Shown here: one piece after another, positions 42,573 through 50,909 of the stretch | How positions within the stretch are numbered: the stretch's first letter is position 1 | Layout of the letters: each line of letters opens with the position of its first letter | NCBI RefSeq assembly: GCF_042932805.1 | Contig: NZ_CP170633.1 | Coordinates: 1,674,001 to 1,738,000 of the forward strand | Direction: 5' to 3' | From: Ascidiaceihabitans sp029251465 | Lineage (GTDB): Bacteria > Pseudomonadota > Alphaproteobacteria > Rhodobacterales > Rhodobacteraceae | Length of the DNA stretch: 64,000 nucleotides | Program-made: the position numbers and the translations under genes | The notes under the pieces: model-generated | What the model saw: only the letters and a program-made list of their open reading frames with translations | What the model was told of the DNA's origin: nothing | Database searches by the model: none

Positions 42573-43624
42573 GTCCCCATTTCAGCCATCAAGCGCGCCT
42601 GGCCATCCGCCGTCAGCGCATCGACGATTTCATCCAGATCACCGCCCATGACCGCGTCCAGCTTGTACAGCGTCAGGTTTATGCGGTGGTCCGTCATGCG
42701 ACCCTGCGGGAAATTATAGGTGCGAATGCGTTCGGAGCGATCCCCCGACCCCACCTGCGACGCGCGATCAGCGCTGCGTTCATTATCAATGCGCGAGCGT
42801 TCCATGTCGTACAGACGCGCGCGCAACACTTGCATCGCGATTTCGCGGTTGCGGTGCTGGGATTTCTCGGAGCTGGTGACCATCGTCCCCGTGGGCAAAT
42901 GCGTGATGCGCACAGCCGAATCCGTGGTGTTGACGTGCTGACCACCCGACCCTGACGCGCGCATCGTATCAATGCGCAGATCGCCGGGATCGATTTTGAT
43001 GTCGACGTCTTCGGCCTCTGGCAGCACTGCGACTGTCGCGGCAGAGGTGTGAATCCGCCCCTGACTTTCGGTACTTGGCACGCGCTGCACACGGTGCACG
43101 CCGCTTTCATATTTCAGGCGGGCAAAGACGTTCACGCCTTTGATGTGCGCGACGATTTCTTTCAGCCCACCCAGCTCGGTGATCTGTTCCTCGATGATGT
43201 CGACCTTCCAGCCCCGCGCCTCGGCGTAGCGCTGGTACATGCGGAACAAATCGGCGGCAAACAACGCGGCCTCGTCCCCACCCGTTCCGGGGCGAATTTC
43301 CAGCATCGCGGGCTTCGCATCGGCGGCATCCTTGGGCAACAATGCCAATTGCAACGCATCCTCGGCCTCTGGCAACATCGCTTTAAGACGCGGCAATTCC
43401 TCGCGCGCAAGTTCCTCCATGTCGGGATCAGCGAGCATGTCTTCGGCCTCGGTCATGTCGGACAAAATCTGGCGATACGCGTTAATCTGATCGACGACCG
43501 GTTTCAGGTCGGAATATTCCTTGGCTAAGGTCGCAATATCAGCACCGGCAGCCCCATCCGCCATAGAGGCCTCAAGAAACTGAAAGCGTTGGGTTATCTG
43601 TTCTAAACGATGGCTTGGGATCAT
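42569..43624 (-). CDS. prfA: peptide chain release factor 1
   Basis: Started at ATG 43624 (MIPSHRLEQITQRF) this gives 351 residues, close to the family norm; an upstream start at 43660 adds 12 residues with no family support. No strong ribosome site precedes either. The GGQ loop (GSGGQHVNTTDSAVRITHLPTG) is intact, and the codon-recognition domain contains the expected RVQRVPSTESQGR-type region. It reads UAA and UAG. Followed by prmC. Confidence 0.97.
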   Translation of the reverse strand: MIPSHRLEQITQRFQFLEASMADGAAGADIATLAKEYSDLKPVVDQINAYRQILSDMTEAEDMLADPDMEELAREELPRLKAMLPEAEDALQLALLPKDAADAKPAMLEIRPGTGGDEAALFAADLFRMYQRYAEARGWKVDIIEEQITELGGLKEIVAHIKGVNVFARLKYESGVHRVQRVPSTESQGRIHTSAATVAVLPEAEDVDIKIDPGDLRIDTMRASGSGGQHVNTTDSAVRITHLPTGTMVTSSEKSQHRNREIAMQVLRARLYDMERSRIDNERSADRASQVGSGDRSERIRTYNFPQGRMTDHRINLTLYKLDAVMGGDLDEIVDALTADGQARLMAEMGT

Positions 43625-43687
43625 GGGGTTTGGTGTGCGGTATTGAAGAGGTTTGGTCAAGTGCGGCGGCTGTGCTAGATTGTCGGA

Positions 43688-43990
43688 ATGAAACGATTTA
43701 TTTTAACGCTTAGCCTTGTTGCGACCCCCGCCTTCGCAGACGTCACAAGCCCCAGTGGCAAAACGATTGACTGCTATTGCACCGACCGCTCTGGCAGCCG
43801 GATCGAGCTGGGTGAAACCATTTGTTTACAAGTGGATGGACGCATGTTCATGGCGCAATGCCAGATGTCCCTAAACGTCCCGATGTGGCGCGAAGTGCAA
43901 ACCGGATGCCTCAGCAGTTCAGTCCAGCCCGCGCGCCAACTGCCGCAATCGCGCGCCATTGACCCCGAAATCGCGACGCCCAAAACGTAG
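43688..43990 (+). CDS. small secreted cysteine-containing protein, function unknown
   Basis: 100 residues. A clear signal peptide (MKRFILTLSLVATPAFA) is followed by an 82-residue periplasmic chain with five cysteines (in IDCYC, ETIC, AQC and GC), so at least two disulphides are possible. I do not recognise the family. Its 3' end overlaps the convergent DUF1499 gene by 72 nt. Confidence 0.7.
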   Translation: MKRFILTLSLVATPAFADVTSPSGKTIDCYCTDRSGSRIELGETICLQVDGRMFMAQCQMSLNVPMWREVQTGCLSSSVQPARQLPQSRAIDPEIATPKT

Positions 43991-44314
43991 GCGCGCAAAC
44001 ATGCGGATGGTGTTTCCGTCTTGTTCAACTGTTGTGTAATCGGGAAATCCGATGATCTGCGACCGTGTCACATAGGTCACGCGCCCCTCTGCAACAGACC
44101 CTGCCAGAACCGTGGTCCGCGGCAGATCACGAGCAATCGTATCGAGACGTTCTAACCCGTCAGGCCCCGCATCGATCACCCGAATTGCGCCGCCAGCCAA
44201 ATCCTTGTCAGCCTCGGCTACAACCGGTTGATGCCAACGGTTCGCATCACTGGGCGCAAGCCGGATATAGGCCAACATCGCCACCACAATTATTGCCAGA
44301 ATCCATAGCATCAT
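43919..44314 (-). CDS. DUF1499 domain-containing membrane protein
   Basis: 131 residues if started at the ATG 44314; upstream in-frame codons exist (to 44371) but overlap the next gene's end. One N-terminal membrane helix (MMLWILAIIVVAMLAYIRL) and a DUF1499 domain ending ARLRFGRRDFGVNGARLRQLARGL, the usual family signature. Function unknown; common in alphaproteobacteria. It overlaps the convergent secreted-protein gene by 72 nt and follows the ureohydrolase gene closely on the same strand. Confidence 0.82.
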   Translation of the reverse strand: MMLWILAIIVVAMLAYIRLAPSDANRWHQPVVAEADKDLAGGAIRVIDAGPDGLERLDTIARDLPRTTVLAGSVAEGRVTYVTRSQIIGFPDYTTVEQDGNTIRMFARLRFGRRDFGVNGARLRQLARGLD

Positions 44315-44354
44315 TTTTCGTAATCCATTGTTTACTTTAGCCAAGTCGCGCGCC

Positions 44355-45302
44355 TTAGCGATATGCAACACCGGGTAAAACGCACATCATCTCGTACAGG
44401 ATATTCGCCCCCGTCAGTGCGGTATTGCCGCTGGTGTCATAGGGCGGCGACACTTCGACCAGATCACAACCGACAATGTTCAAACCCTTGAGGCTGCGGA
44501 TCAGCTGCAGCGCTTGTGGAGTGGTCAGACCGCCGATTTCGGGCGTACCGGTTCCGGGCGCATAAGCCGGATCCAAGCTGTCGATATCGTAGGTTATGTA
44601 GGTCGGCAAATTACCGATATCACGGCGAATTTCTGCGCCCAAGTTATCAAGCGGTTTGTGCCACAATTCGTGGCTTGGAAATTGCTGGAACCCCCATCCG
44701 GCAGCTTCGGTGAAATCTTCTGCCGAATACCCCGTACCACGCAGCCCGATTTGATAGGTTTTATAAGGGTTTATCAGCCCTTCTTCATACGCACGTCGAA
44801 ACACTGTGCCATGGGTTTCACGTTCGCCAAACATCTCGTCATTGACGTCCGCGTGGGCATCCACATGCACGAGCGCCACAGGGCCGTGACGTTTCGCCAT
44901 GGCGCGCAGGATGGGCAGGGTAATCGAATGATCGCCGCCAATCGCCATAGGCATCACATCATAGTTTAGGATCGCCTCGTAACTCTCTGCTATTATGCGT
45001 AAACTATCCTGTAGGGAAAACGTGTTGATCGCCAGATCACCAATGTCAGCGACCTGCAAACTGTCGAACGGTGCCGCCCCTGTTTGCAAGTTATAGGGGC
45101 GCAGCATCGCAGATTCAGCGCGCACTTGTTTGGGACCAAATCGCGTTCCTGACCGCCACGAGGTGCCAATGTCCATCGGCACACCCAAAACGGCTACATC
45201 CAGCCCTTTCAGATCGTTGGCACTGGGCAGGCGCATGAACGTGTTTGGCCCTGAAAAACGCGCCAGATCATTGCCACTGATGGGTTGGTTTTTATCGCTC
45301 AT
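44355..45302 (-). CDS. ureohydrolase, guanidinobutyrase/guanidinopropionase-like
   Basis: 315 residues. Arginase-family manganese motifs are complete: GGDHSIT, DAHADVND, and DIDSLDPAYAPGTGTPE. The segment MFGERETHGTVFRRAYEEGL and IGLRGTGYSAEDF is closer to GbuA/GpuA guanidino-acid hydrolases than to E. coli agmatinase, so 4-guanidinobutyrate is a better guess than agmatine. It overlaps the second ureohydrolase gene by 11 nt and follows it in the same direction. Confidence 0.85.
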   Translation of the reverse strand: MSDKNQPISGNDLARFSGPNTFMRLPSANDLKGLDVAVLGVPMDIGTSWRSGTRFGPKQVRAESAMLRPYNLQTGAAPFDSLQVADIGDLAINTFSLQDSLRIIAESYEAILNYDVMPMAIGGDHSITLPILRAMAKRHGPVALVHVDAHADVNDEMFGERETHGTVFRRAYEEGLINPYKTYQIGLRGTGYSAEDFTEAAGWGFQQFPSHELWHKPLDNLGAEIRRDIGNLPTYITYDIDSLDPAYAPGTGTPEIGGLTTPQALQLIRSLKGLNIVGCDLVEVSPPYDTSGNTALTGANILYEMMCVLPGVAYR

Positions 45303-46260
45303 TGCGCAGTCTCCAGCCTAGCAAGCAGCACAGTTCGACCGCAACATGCGCACCTGCGATTGCGGTGGCGCCTGTGGTGTCAAACGGTGGTGACACTTCG
45401 ACAATGTCGCCGCCCACGATGTTGATACCTGCCAGTTGGCGCAGCAAAACGGCGGCTTGAGCTGAGCTAAGACCACCCCAAACCGGCGTCCCTGTGCCCG
45501 GTGCAAACGCGGGATCAAGACCATCAATGTCGAAGGTCAAATAAGTCGGATGATCGCCGACAATCTCGCGGGCGCGTCGTGCAACTTCGGCGGGCCCGAT
45601 CTCGTGCACCTCGCGCGCATCGATGATGTTCACGCCCAATGTGTCCTCGTTCGTCGTGCGGATGCCGATCTGAACCGAGCGCGCTGGATCAACGATTCCC
45701 ATTTTGACGGCCTTGTAAAACATCGTGCCATGATCGACGCGGTCCATGTTGTCATCAGGCCATGTGTCGGTGTGCGCGTCAACTTGGATCAGCGAAATTG
45801 GACCATATTTCTCGGCGTACGCCTTGAGGATCGGAAACGTAATGTAGTGATCGCCCCCCATCGCAACAGACGCGGCACCACCGGCAAGAATACCCGCGAT
45901 ATGCGCCTGCAAAGCCGCTGGAAACGCAGGAATATTCGCGTAGTCAAACGCCAGATCCCCGTAATCGACGATGGCCATTTCGCTGAGCACGTCAAACGGC
46001 CAACCGTATGGTGCGTCCGGCGATTGTAGGGTCGAAGCCTCGCGAATTGCCCGTGGCCCCAGCCGCGTGCCGGGCCGATTTGTGACGGCCTGATCAAACG
46101 GAATACCCGTTACGGCGATGTCGACGCCCGCCAAATCTTTGGTGTAGCGGCGGCGCAAAAACGAGGTCGCACCGCCAAACGTGTTTTCGTTGCTCAGGCC
46201 CCGTAAATCATCGCGTGTGAATGCGTGATCGACCTGTTCTTTTGCGTCTTCCAGACCCAT
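45292..46260 (-). CDS. speB: agmatinase-like ureohydrolase
   Basis: 322 residues. Motifs: GGDHYITFP, DAHTDTWPDD, DHGTMFYKAVK and DIDGLDPAFAPGTGTPVWGGL. DAHTDT followed by DHGTMFY is the agmatinase pattern, so this copy probably cleaves agmatine to putrescine and urea. It lies between the M20 amidohydrolase gene (12 nt away) and the guanidinobutyrase-like copy. The pair are diverged paralogs, not recent duplicates, judged by eye. Confidence 0.85.
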   Translation of the reverse strand: MGLEDAKEQVDHAFTRDDLRGLSNENTFGGATSFLRRRYTKDLAGVDIAVTGIPFDQAVTNRPGTRLGPRAIREASTLQSPDAPYGWPFDVLSEMAIVDYGDLAFDYANIPAFPAALQAHIAGILAGGAASVAMGGDHYITFPILKAYAEKYGPISLIQVDAHTDTWPDDNMDRVDHGTMFYKAVKMGIVDPARSVQIGIRTTNEDTLGVNIIDAREVHEIGPAEVARRAREIVGDHPTYLTFDIDGLDPAFAPGTGTPVWGGLSSAQAAVLLRQLAGINIVGGDIVEVSPPFDTTGATAIAGAHVAVELCCLLGWRLRNER

Positions 46261-46272
46261 TTTGGTAGTCCC

Positions 46273-47439
46273 CTATTTGCCAACAGGCTGTGCAGTTTCG
46301 ACCAAACGCGCAAAAAACGACGCGCCAACCGGGGCGACGTCATCGTTAAAATTATACTCGGGATGGTGCAGGCCTGCGCTTTCACCCTGCCCCATGAACA
46401 AATACGCACCGGGGCGTTTTTCGAGCATGTAAGAGAAATCTTCGCTGCCCATGACCGGATCGACGTTGTCTTGCACCGCATCATCACCTGCGACATCACG
46501 CGCTGCGGCCGCTGCCAAAACCACGCCAGCTGCGGAGTTAACCGTTGGCGGATACCCACGTTCGAATTCAAAATCAGCCTCGCAGCCGAAACTGGCGGCT
46601 TGGCCTGCAACAATTTCAGACAAGCGCCGCTCCGCCAGATCGCGCACCTCGGCATCAAACGTGCGCACAGTGCCGTTGATGTAGGCGGTTTCAGGAATCA
46701 CATTGTCGGTCGAACCGGTGTGGATTTGGGTCACCGAAATCACCAGTTGTTTTGCCGTATCCAGATTGCGACTGATGATGGTTTGGATCGCTTGGGTGAT
46801 CGAACAGGCGGCCACAACAGGGTCAACGGAATCTTGTGGATTGGCCCCGTGCCCCCCGCGCCCTTTGATCGTAATGTGAAACACGTCAGCGGCGGCCATC
46901 AACGGACCGGGCGTTGTGAAAAAACCGCCTGCAGGCAAATCCGGCGCGTTGTGAATGCCATAGACTTGGGCGATGTCAAAGGTATCCATGATGCCCTCGT
47001 TGACCATCGCCTCGGCCCCGCCTGTGGCCTCTTCGTCCGGTTGGAAAATCAGCGCCACACGGCCTGAAAAATTACGCGTTTCCGCCAGATATTTCGCCGC
47101 CCCCAGCAGCATCGTGGTGTGTCCGTCATGACCACAGGCGTGCATGCGCCCCTGGTGGGTCGACGCATATTCTAGCCCGGTTGCCTCATCGATTGGCAGC
47201 CCATCCATGTCGGCGCGCAGGCCAATCGTTGGCCCCTCGCCTTTACCGTTGATGATCGCAACGATCCCAGTTGTGGCAAAGCCTGTCTGGATCTCGTCGA
47301 CACCGAATTCGCGCAACTTGGCCGCAACAAACGCCGCCGTTTTGTGACATTCACGCCCCAATTCAGGGATCGTGTGCAGGTGCTGACGCCACTCAGCCAT
47401 TTCTGGTGCGTAGGCGGCGATACGATTGACGATAGCCAT
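46273..47439 (-). CDS. M20 family amidohydrolase (hippurate-hydrolase type)
   Basis: 388 residues from ATG 47439 (AAAGGAG 8 nt upstream). M20D motifs: MHACGHDGHTTMLLGAAKYL with metal ligands, FQPDEEATGGAEAMV with the catalytic Glu pair, and SEDFSYMLEKRPGAYLFMG. Members cleave N-acyl amino acids such as hippurate or indole-acetyl amino acids. It starts the run that includes both ureohydrolases, suggesting nitrogen scavenging from acyl- or guanidino compounds. Confidence 0.9.
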   Translation of the reverse strand: MAIVNRIAAYAPEMAEWRQHLHTIPELGRECHKTAAFVAAKLREFGVDEIQTGFATTGIVAIINGKGEGPTIGLRADMDGLPIDEATGLEYASTHQGRMHACGHDGHTTMLLGAAKYLAETRNFSGRVALIFQPDEEATGGAEAMVNEGIMDTFDIAQVYGIHNAPDLPAGGFFTTPGPLMAAADVFHITIKGRGGHGANPQDSVDPVVAACSITQAIQTIISRNLDTAKQLVISVTQIHTGSTDNVIPETAYINGTVRTFDAEVRDLAERRLSEIVAGQAASFGCEADFEFERGYPPTVNSAAGVVLAAAAARDVAGDDAVQDNVDPVMGSEDFSYMLEKRPGAYLFMGQGESAGLHHPEYNFNDDVAPVGASFFARLVETAQPVGK

Positions 47440-47504
47440 GGGGTGGACTCCTTTGAGCGATCCGATGTTTGGTGCATCTAGGCATGGAACGGAGATCGGC
47501 TGCA

Positions 47505-48338
47505 ATGGGCGATGCACGAATACACGACAGTGACGCAGGGATAGAACGTCTGCTTGAGATTATGCGCCGTTTGCGTGATCCCGAAACGGGCTGCCCGTGG
47601 GACATTGAACAGGATTTTGCCAGCATCGCGCCCTACACGATTGAGGAAGCCTACGAGGTTGCGGATGCGATCGAACGTCAGGATTGGCCTGAATTAGAGG
47701 GCGAATTGGGCGATCTGTTGCTGCAATCCGTCTACCACACGGCGATGGGCGAAGAGTTGGGGCATTTCACGTTTCAATCGGTCGTGCGCAACATTTCCGA
47801 CAAAATGGTGGCGCGGCATCCGCATGTTTTTGGTAACGAATCCCGCGAAAAATCTGCCGAGCAACAGACCGCTGATTGGGAAGCGATCAAAGCGGCCGAG
47901 CGTGCCGGCAAAGCCCAAGGTGGCGCGTTGGACGGCGTTGCGGTGGGGTTGCCGGCGTTGTTACGGGCGTACAAATTGCAAAAACGGGCGGCGCGCGTTG
48001 GGTTCGATTGGCCCAGCACCGATCAGGTGATTGACAAAATCCAAGAAGAAGCCGCAGAGCTGGTCGAGGCGCGTGACACCCTGACCCACGCCGAAACCGT
48101 CGAGGAATTTGGCGATCTGATGTTCGTGATGGCCAATCTGGGGAGGCATTTGGGCATCGAGCCTGAGGCCGCTTTGCGGGCCGCAAACGCCAAATTCACC
48201 CGCCGCTTTGAGGCGGTCGAGGCCGCACTGGCCGACAAAGGCAAAACACCAGAGCAAAGCGATTTGGCGGAAATGGATGCGATCTGGGATCAGGTCAAAA
48301 TCGTAGAAAAAGCGGCAAAGGCTAGCGCAAAAAAGTGA
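47505..48338 (+). CDS. mazG: nucleoside triphosphate pyrophosphohydrolase MazG
   Basis: 277 residues from ATG 47505; GGAG lies ~10 nt upstream, and an in-frame ATG at 47484 is possible. Two MazG domains: CPWDIEQDFASIAPYTIEEAYEVADAI with ELEGELGDLLLQSVYH, and a second KIQEEAAELVEARD with EEFGDLMFVMANLGRHL. EExxE and ExxD metal motifs are complete in both. It hydrolyses non-canonical or excess NTPs to NMPs. Its end overlaps the convergent sulfotransferase-like gene by 17 nt. Confidence 0.96.
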   Translation: MGDARIHDSDAGIERLLEIMRRLRDPETGCPWDIEQDFASIAPYTIEEAYEVADAIERQDWPELEGELGDLLLQSVYHTAMGEELGHFTFQSVVRNISDKMVARHPHVFGNESREKSAEQQTADWEAIKAAERAGKAQGGALDGVAVGLPALLRAYKLQKRAARVGFDWPSTDQVIDKIQEEAAELVEARDTLTHAETVEEFGDLMFVMANLGRHLGIEPEAALRAANAKFTRRFEAVEAALADKGKTPEQSDLAEMDAIWDQVKIVEKAAKASAKK

Positions 48339-49215
48339 TGCCTTTTAGCTTGGCCAAAGCGTCGCAGTCCTGTTCATAGGTGTCGCGCAGCTGCTGTTTT
48401 TGATCTGCGGTGAATTCTGCAAACCCTGTGCTTTTTGTATTGTCCGCATTGTCGGCAATGATGTTTTTCCACGTGTCGCGGTCCAATGCATGCCCCGCTC
48501 GGTAGTGCGCTTGCAGAACATCCATCGCGGTGTCGGTCGCAGACACGTTCATTTTCTGGACCGGTTCGGTCAAGTTTTTGCGGTCTAGTTCAGGCACTAA
48601 ATTCTTGATTAAATTGCGATTATCACCGCGCGCAGACATCGTCATGACAACCATTTCTTCGGCTTTCAGAATGTCGCGCATGGCTGTGATCAACGCGGGC
48701 CAGCCGCGGTTCATCCGCATCAAGGCCGCGCGCTGTTGGGAAAACGGATCGACGCGCAGGTCTTCGGCGCGCTTGCGAAACGCCGACACGTAAAGCGCAT
48801 CATACGGGCGCACGACGAACAAAACGCGCTTTAACGTGCCCTCCAACCCGTCCCGCAACGCCTTCATGCGGGCCTCGGCGGCGGGGTAAAATTCGGACCC
48901 GTAGAAATGGATCATACGCCCGGGAATGTTCTCTTCGGACAAGATCAACGCGCGGGTCGGGTCAGGGCTATTGGTGCGGACTTCGCGGCGCACTTTTCGA
49001 ATGAAACGACGCTGCATGGTCTCGCCGTGGCGCGGACTGGGCAATCGCAAGCCCAGCGTGCCACTGGGAATATCGTCACGCCCCGGATAGGTGGCATCAA
49101 ACCCCTGGCTGGAAATTTCGGCCCGATTGTCATGTAAAAACATCTGCACCGAGGACGTGCCCGTGCGGTGCGCGCCTGCATGAATGTAAAATGCTTTTTC
49201 AGCCGCCATGTTCAT
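48322..49215 (-). CDS. sulfotransferase-like protein
   Basis: 297 residues. YIHAGAHRTGTSSVQMFL near the start is the PAPS 5'-phosphosulfate-binding loop of sulfotransferases. LILSEENIPG and the block VLFVVRPYDALYVSAFRKR follow, matching the 3'-phosphate region. Substrate unknown, but bacterial relatives act on cell-surface sugars or small molecules. It lies alone between mazG and the nucleoside hydrolase gene. Confidence 0.72.
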   Translation of the reverse strand: MNMAAEKAFYIHAGAHRTGTSSVQMFLHDNRAEISSQGFDATYPGRDDIPSGTLGLRLPSPRHGETMQRRFIRKVRREVRTNSPDPTRALILSEENIPGRMIHFYGSEFYPAAEARMKALRDGLEGTLKRVLFVVRPYDALYVSAFRKRAEDLRVDPFSQQRAALMRMNRGWPALITAMRDILKAEEMVVMTMSARGDNRNLIKNLVPELDRKNLTEPVQKMNVSATDTAMDVLQAHYRAGHALDRDTWKNIIADNADNTKSTGFAEFTADQKQQLRDTYEQDCDALAKLKGITFLR

Positions 49216-49397
49216 ACTTTCTCAGAATCACTTCTATTCGTAAGGTCATGTTATTCTATCCGATATCATCTTTAACCCTGCGCGAATAATGCGCGGAAAA
49301 CTGTCGCTGGTCGGCCATAGCCCGTCTGGACATCCCGGGCCTGTCTTGCGAGGGTCACGCAGACATCAATCAACGCTTTCATCACAACAGGTTTTAT

Positions 49398-50345
49398 ATG
49401 GCATCGCTAGCGCGCAAGATCATTATCGACACAGACCCGGGTCAGGACGACGCGGTTGCGATCTTGTTGGCGCTTGCCAGTCCCGAAGATCTGGACGTGC
49501 TGGGCATCACGGCTGTAGCAGGTAACGTGCCGCTGGACCTAACCCAGAAAAATGCGCGCATTATCTGTGAACTAGCAGGCAAAGCTGATGTAAAAGTGTT
49601 CGCAGGTTGTGACCGCCCGTTGGGCCGTGATCTGGTGACGGCTGAACATGTGCATGGCAAAACCGGCCTTGATGGCCCTGATCTGGCTGATCCAAAGATG
49701 CCGCTACAAGATCAGCACGCCGTTGATTTTATCATCGACACCCTGCTCGCGGAGCCCAGTGGCACAGTGACTTTGTGCCCGCTTGGCCCCCTGACAAACA
49801 TCGCGACGGCCTTACAAAAAGCCCCGGACATCGCCCAGCGCATTCAACAAATCGTGTTGATGGGTGGTGCGTACTTTGAGGTTGGCAACATCACACCCAC
49901 CGCTGAATTCAACATTTACGTCGATCCAGAAGCTGCTGATATCACGTTCAAAAGCGGCATCGATATTGTTGTAATGCCACTGGATGTTACTCACAAAGCC
50001 TTGGTTACTCGCGCACGCAACGACGCCTTTCGTGATCTCGGCACGCCCGCAGGCAGCGCTGTGGCGCAGATGACTGATTTCTTTGAGCGTTTTGACAAGG
50101 AAAAATACGGCTCTGCCGGTGCCCCGCTGCACGACCCTTGTGTGACCGCCTATCTGATCAAACCTGAACTCTTTACGGGTCGTCACGTGAACGTCGAAAT
50201 CGAAACCCAGTCAGAGCTGACCTTGGGGATGACAGTTGCCGATTGGTGGGGTGTCACCGACCGTGCGCCCAACGCGACGTTCATCGGTGATCTGGACGCC
50301 GACGGATTCTTTGCATTGCTGGCAGAACGCATTGGCCGGTTGTGA
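49398..50345 (+). CDS. inosine/uridine-preferring nucleoside hydrolase (RihA/RihB-like)
   Basis: 315 residues. The calcium-binding motif IIIDTDPGQDDAVA (Asp11, Asp13, Asp17, Asp18), GGAYFEVGNITPTAEFNIYVDPEAA and LDVTHKALVT identify the family. It cleaves ribonucleosides to base and ribose for salvage. The C-terminal catalytic His-region DPCVTAYLIKPELF is present. Monocistronic. Confidence 0.93.
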   Translation: MASLARKIIIDTDPGQDDAVAILLALASPEDLDVLGITAVAGNVPLDLTQKNARIICELAGKADVKVFAGCDRPLGRDLVTAEHVHGKTGLDGPDLADPKMPLQDQHAVDFIIDTLLAEPSGTVTLCPLGPLTNIATALQKAPDIAQRIQQIVLMGGAYFEVGNITPTAEFNIYVDPEAADITFKSGIDIVVMPLDVTHKALVTRARNDAFRDLGTPAGSAVAQMTDFFERFDKEKYGSAGAPLHDPCVTAYLIKPELFTGRHVNVEIETQSELTLGMTVADWWGVTDRAPNATFIGDLDADGFFALLAERIGRL

Positions 50346-50447
50346 GCGCACGTAGTTTCTGTGACCCCAATCCTTGACCCCAAGTGGCCAACTTTCAGTT
50401 GTCTGCACATCCGCTAGAACCAAAGCAACAACAATGGAACATCACAC

Positions 50448-50897
50448 ATGAGCGCCGCCCTGACCCTTGGCACCCCTGACCATTTGGACCGCTTGTTGAC
50501 CCTCGTGACCGCGTTTCACGCCGAAGAAGGCATTGTGATGACCGATGACGCCCGCCGCGCCGGTATCGCCCCCCTGTTAGATGGTATCCCCCACGGTGTT
50601 GCCTATCTGATTGGCCCACCTCGCGCCGCCATTGGCTATATCATCGTGACGTTCGGCTGGTCTGTGGAATTTGGTGGCATGGACGGGTTTATTGACGAAC
50701 TCTACATCCGCCCCGGTGTGCGCAAACGTGGCATTGCGTCGGAAACCTTGCAAAGCTTGCCGCGGGCTTTGGGGGATGCTGGGCTAAAGGCGCTGCACCT
50801 TGAGGTCGACACCGAGAATGAAACCGCCCAGCGGCTGTACGCCCGTGCCGGATTTGCGCGGCGTGATAAATACCAGCTGATGACGCGCAAACTGTAA
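50448..50897 (+). CDS. GNAT family N-acetyltransferase
   Basis: 149 residues. Motif A of the GNAT fold is ELYIRPGVRKRGIASETLQSL, with the R-x-x-G-x-A acetyl-CoA loop; motif B ends EVDTENETAQRLYARAGFARRDKY. The substrate cannot be predicted. It precedes selO by 12 nt on the same strand and may be co-transcribed. Confidence 0.88.
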   Translation: MSAALTLGTPDHLDRLLTLVTAFHAEEGIVMTDDARRAGIAPLLDGIPHGVAYLIGPPRAAIGYIIVTFGWSVEFGGMDGFIDELYIRPGVRKRGIASETLQSLPRALGDAGLKALHLEVDTENETAQRLYARAGFARRDKYQLMTRKL

Positions 50898-50909
50898 CGG
50901 AAACTCCAG

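Noticed and set aside
42569..43660. Longer prfA start at 43660
   Set aside because: Adds 12 residues not typical of RF1 and has no ribosome site; ATG 43624 fits the family better.
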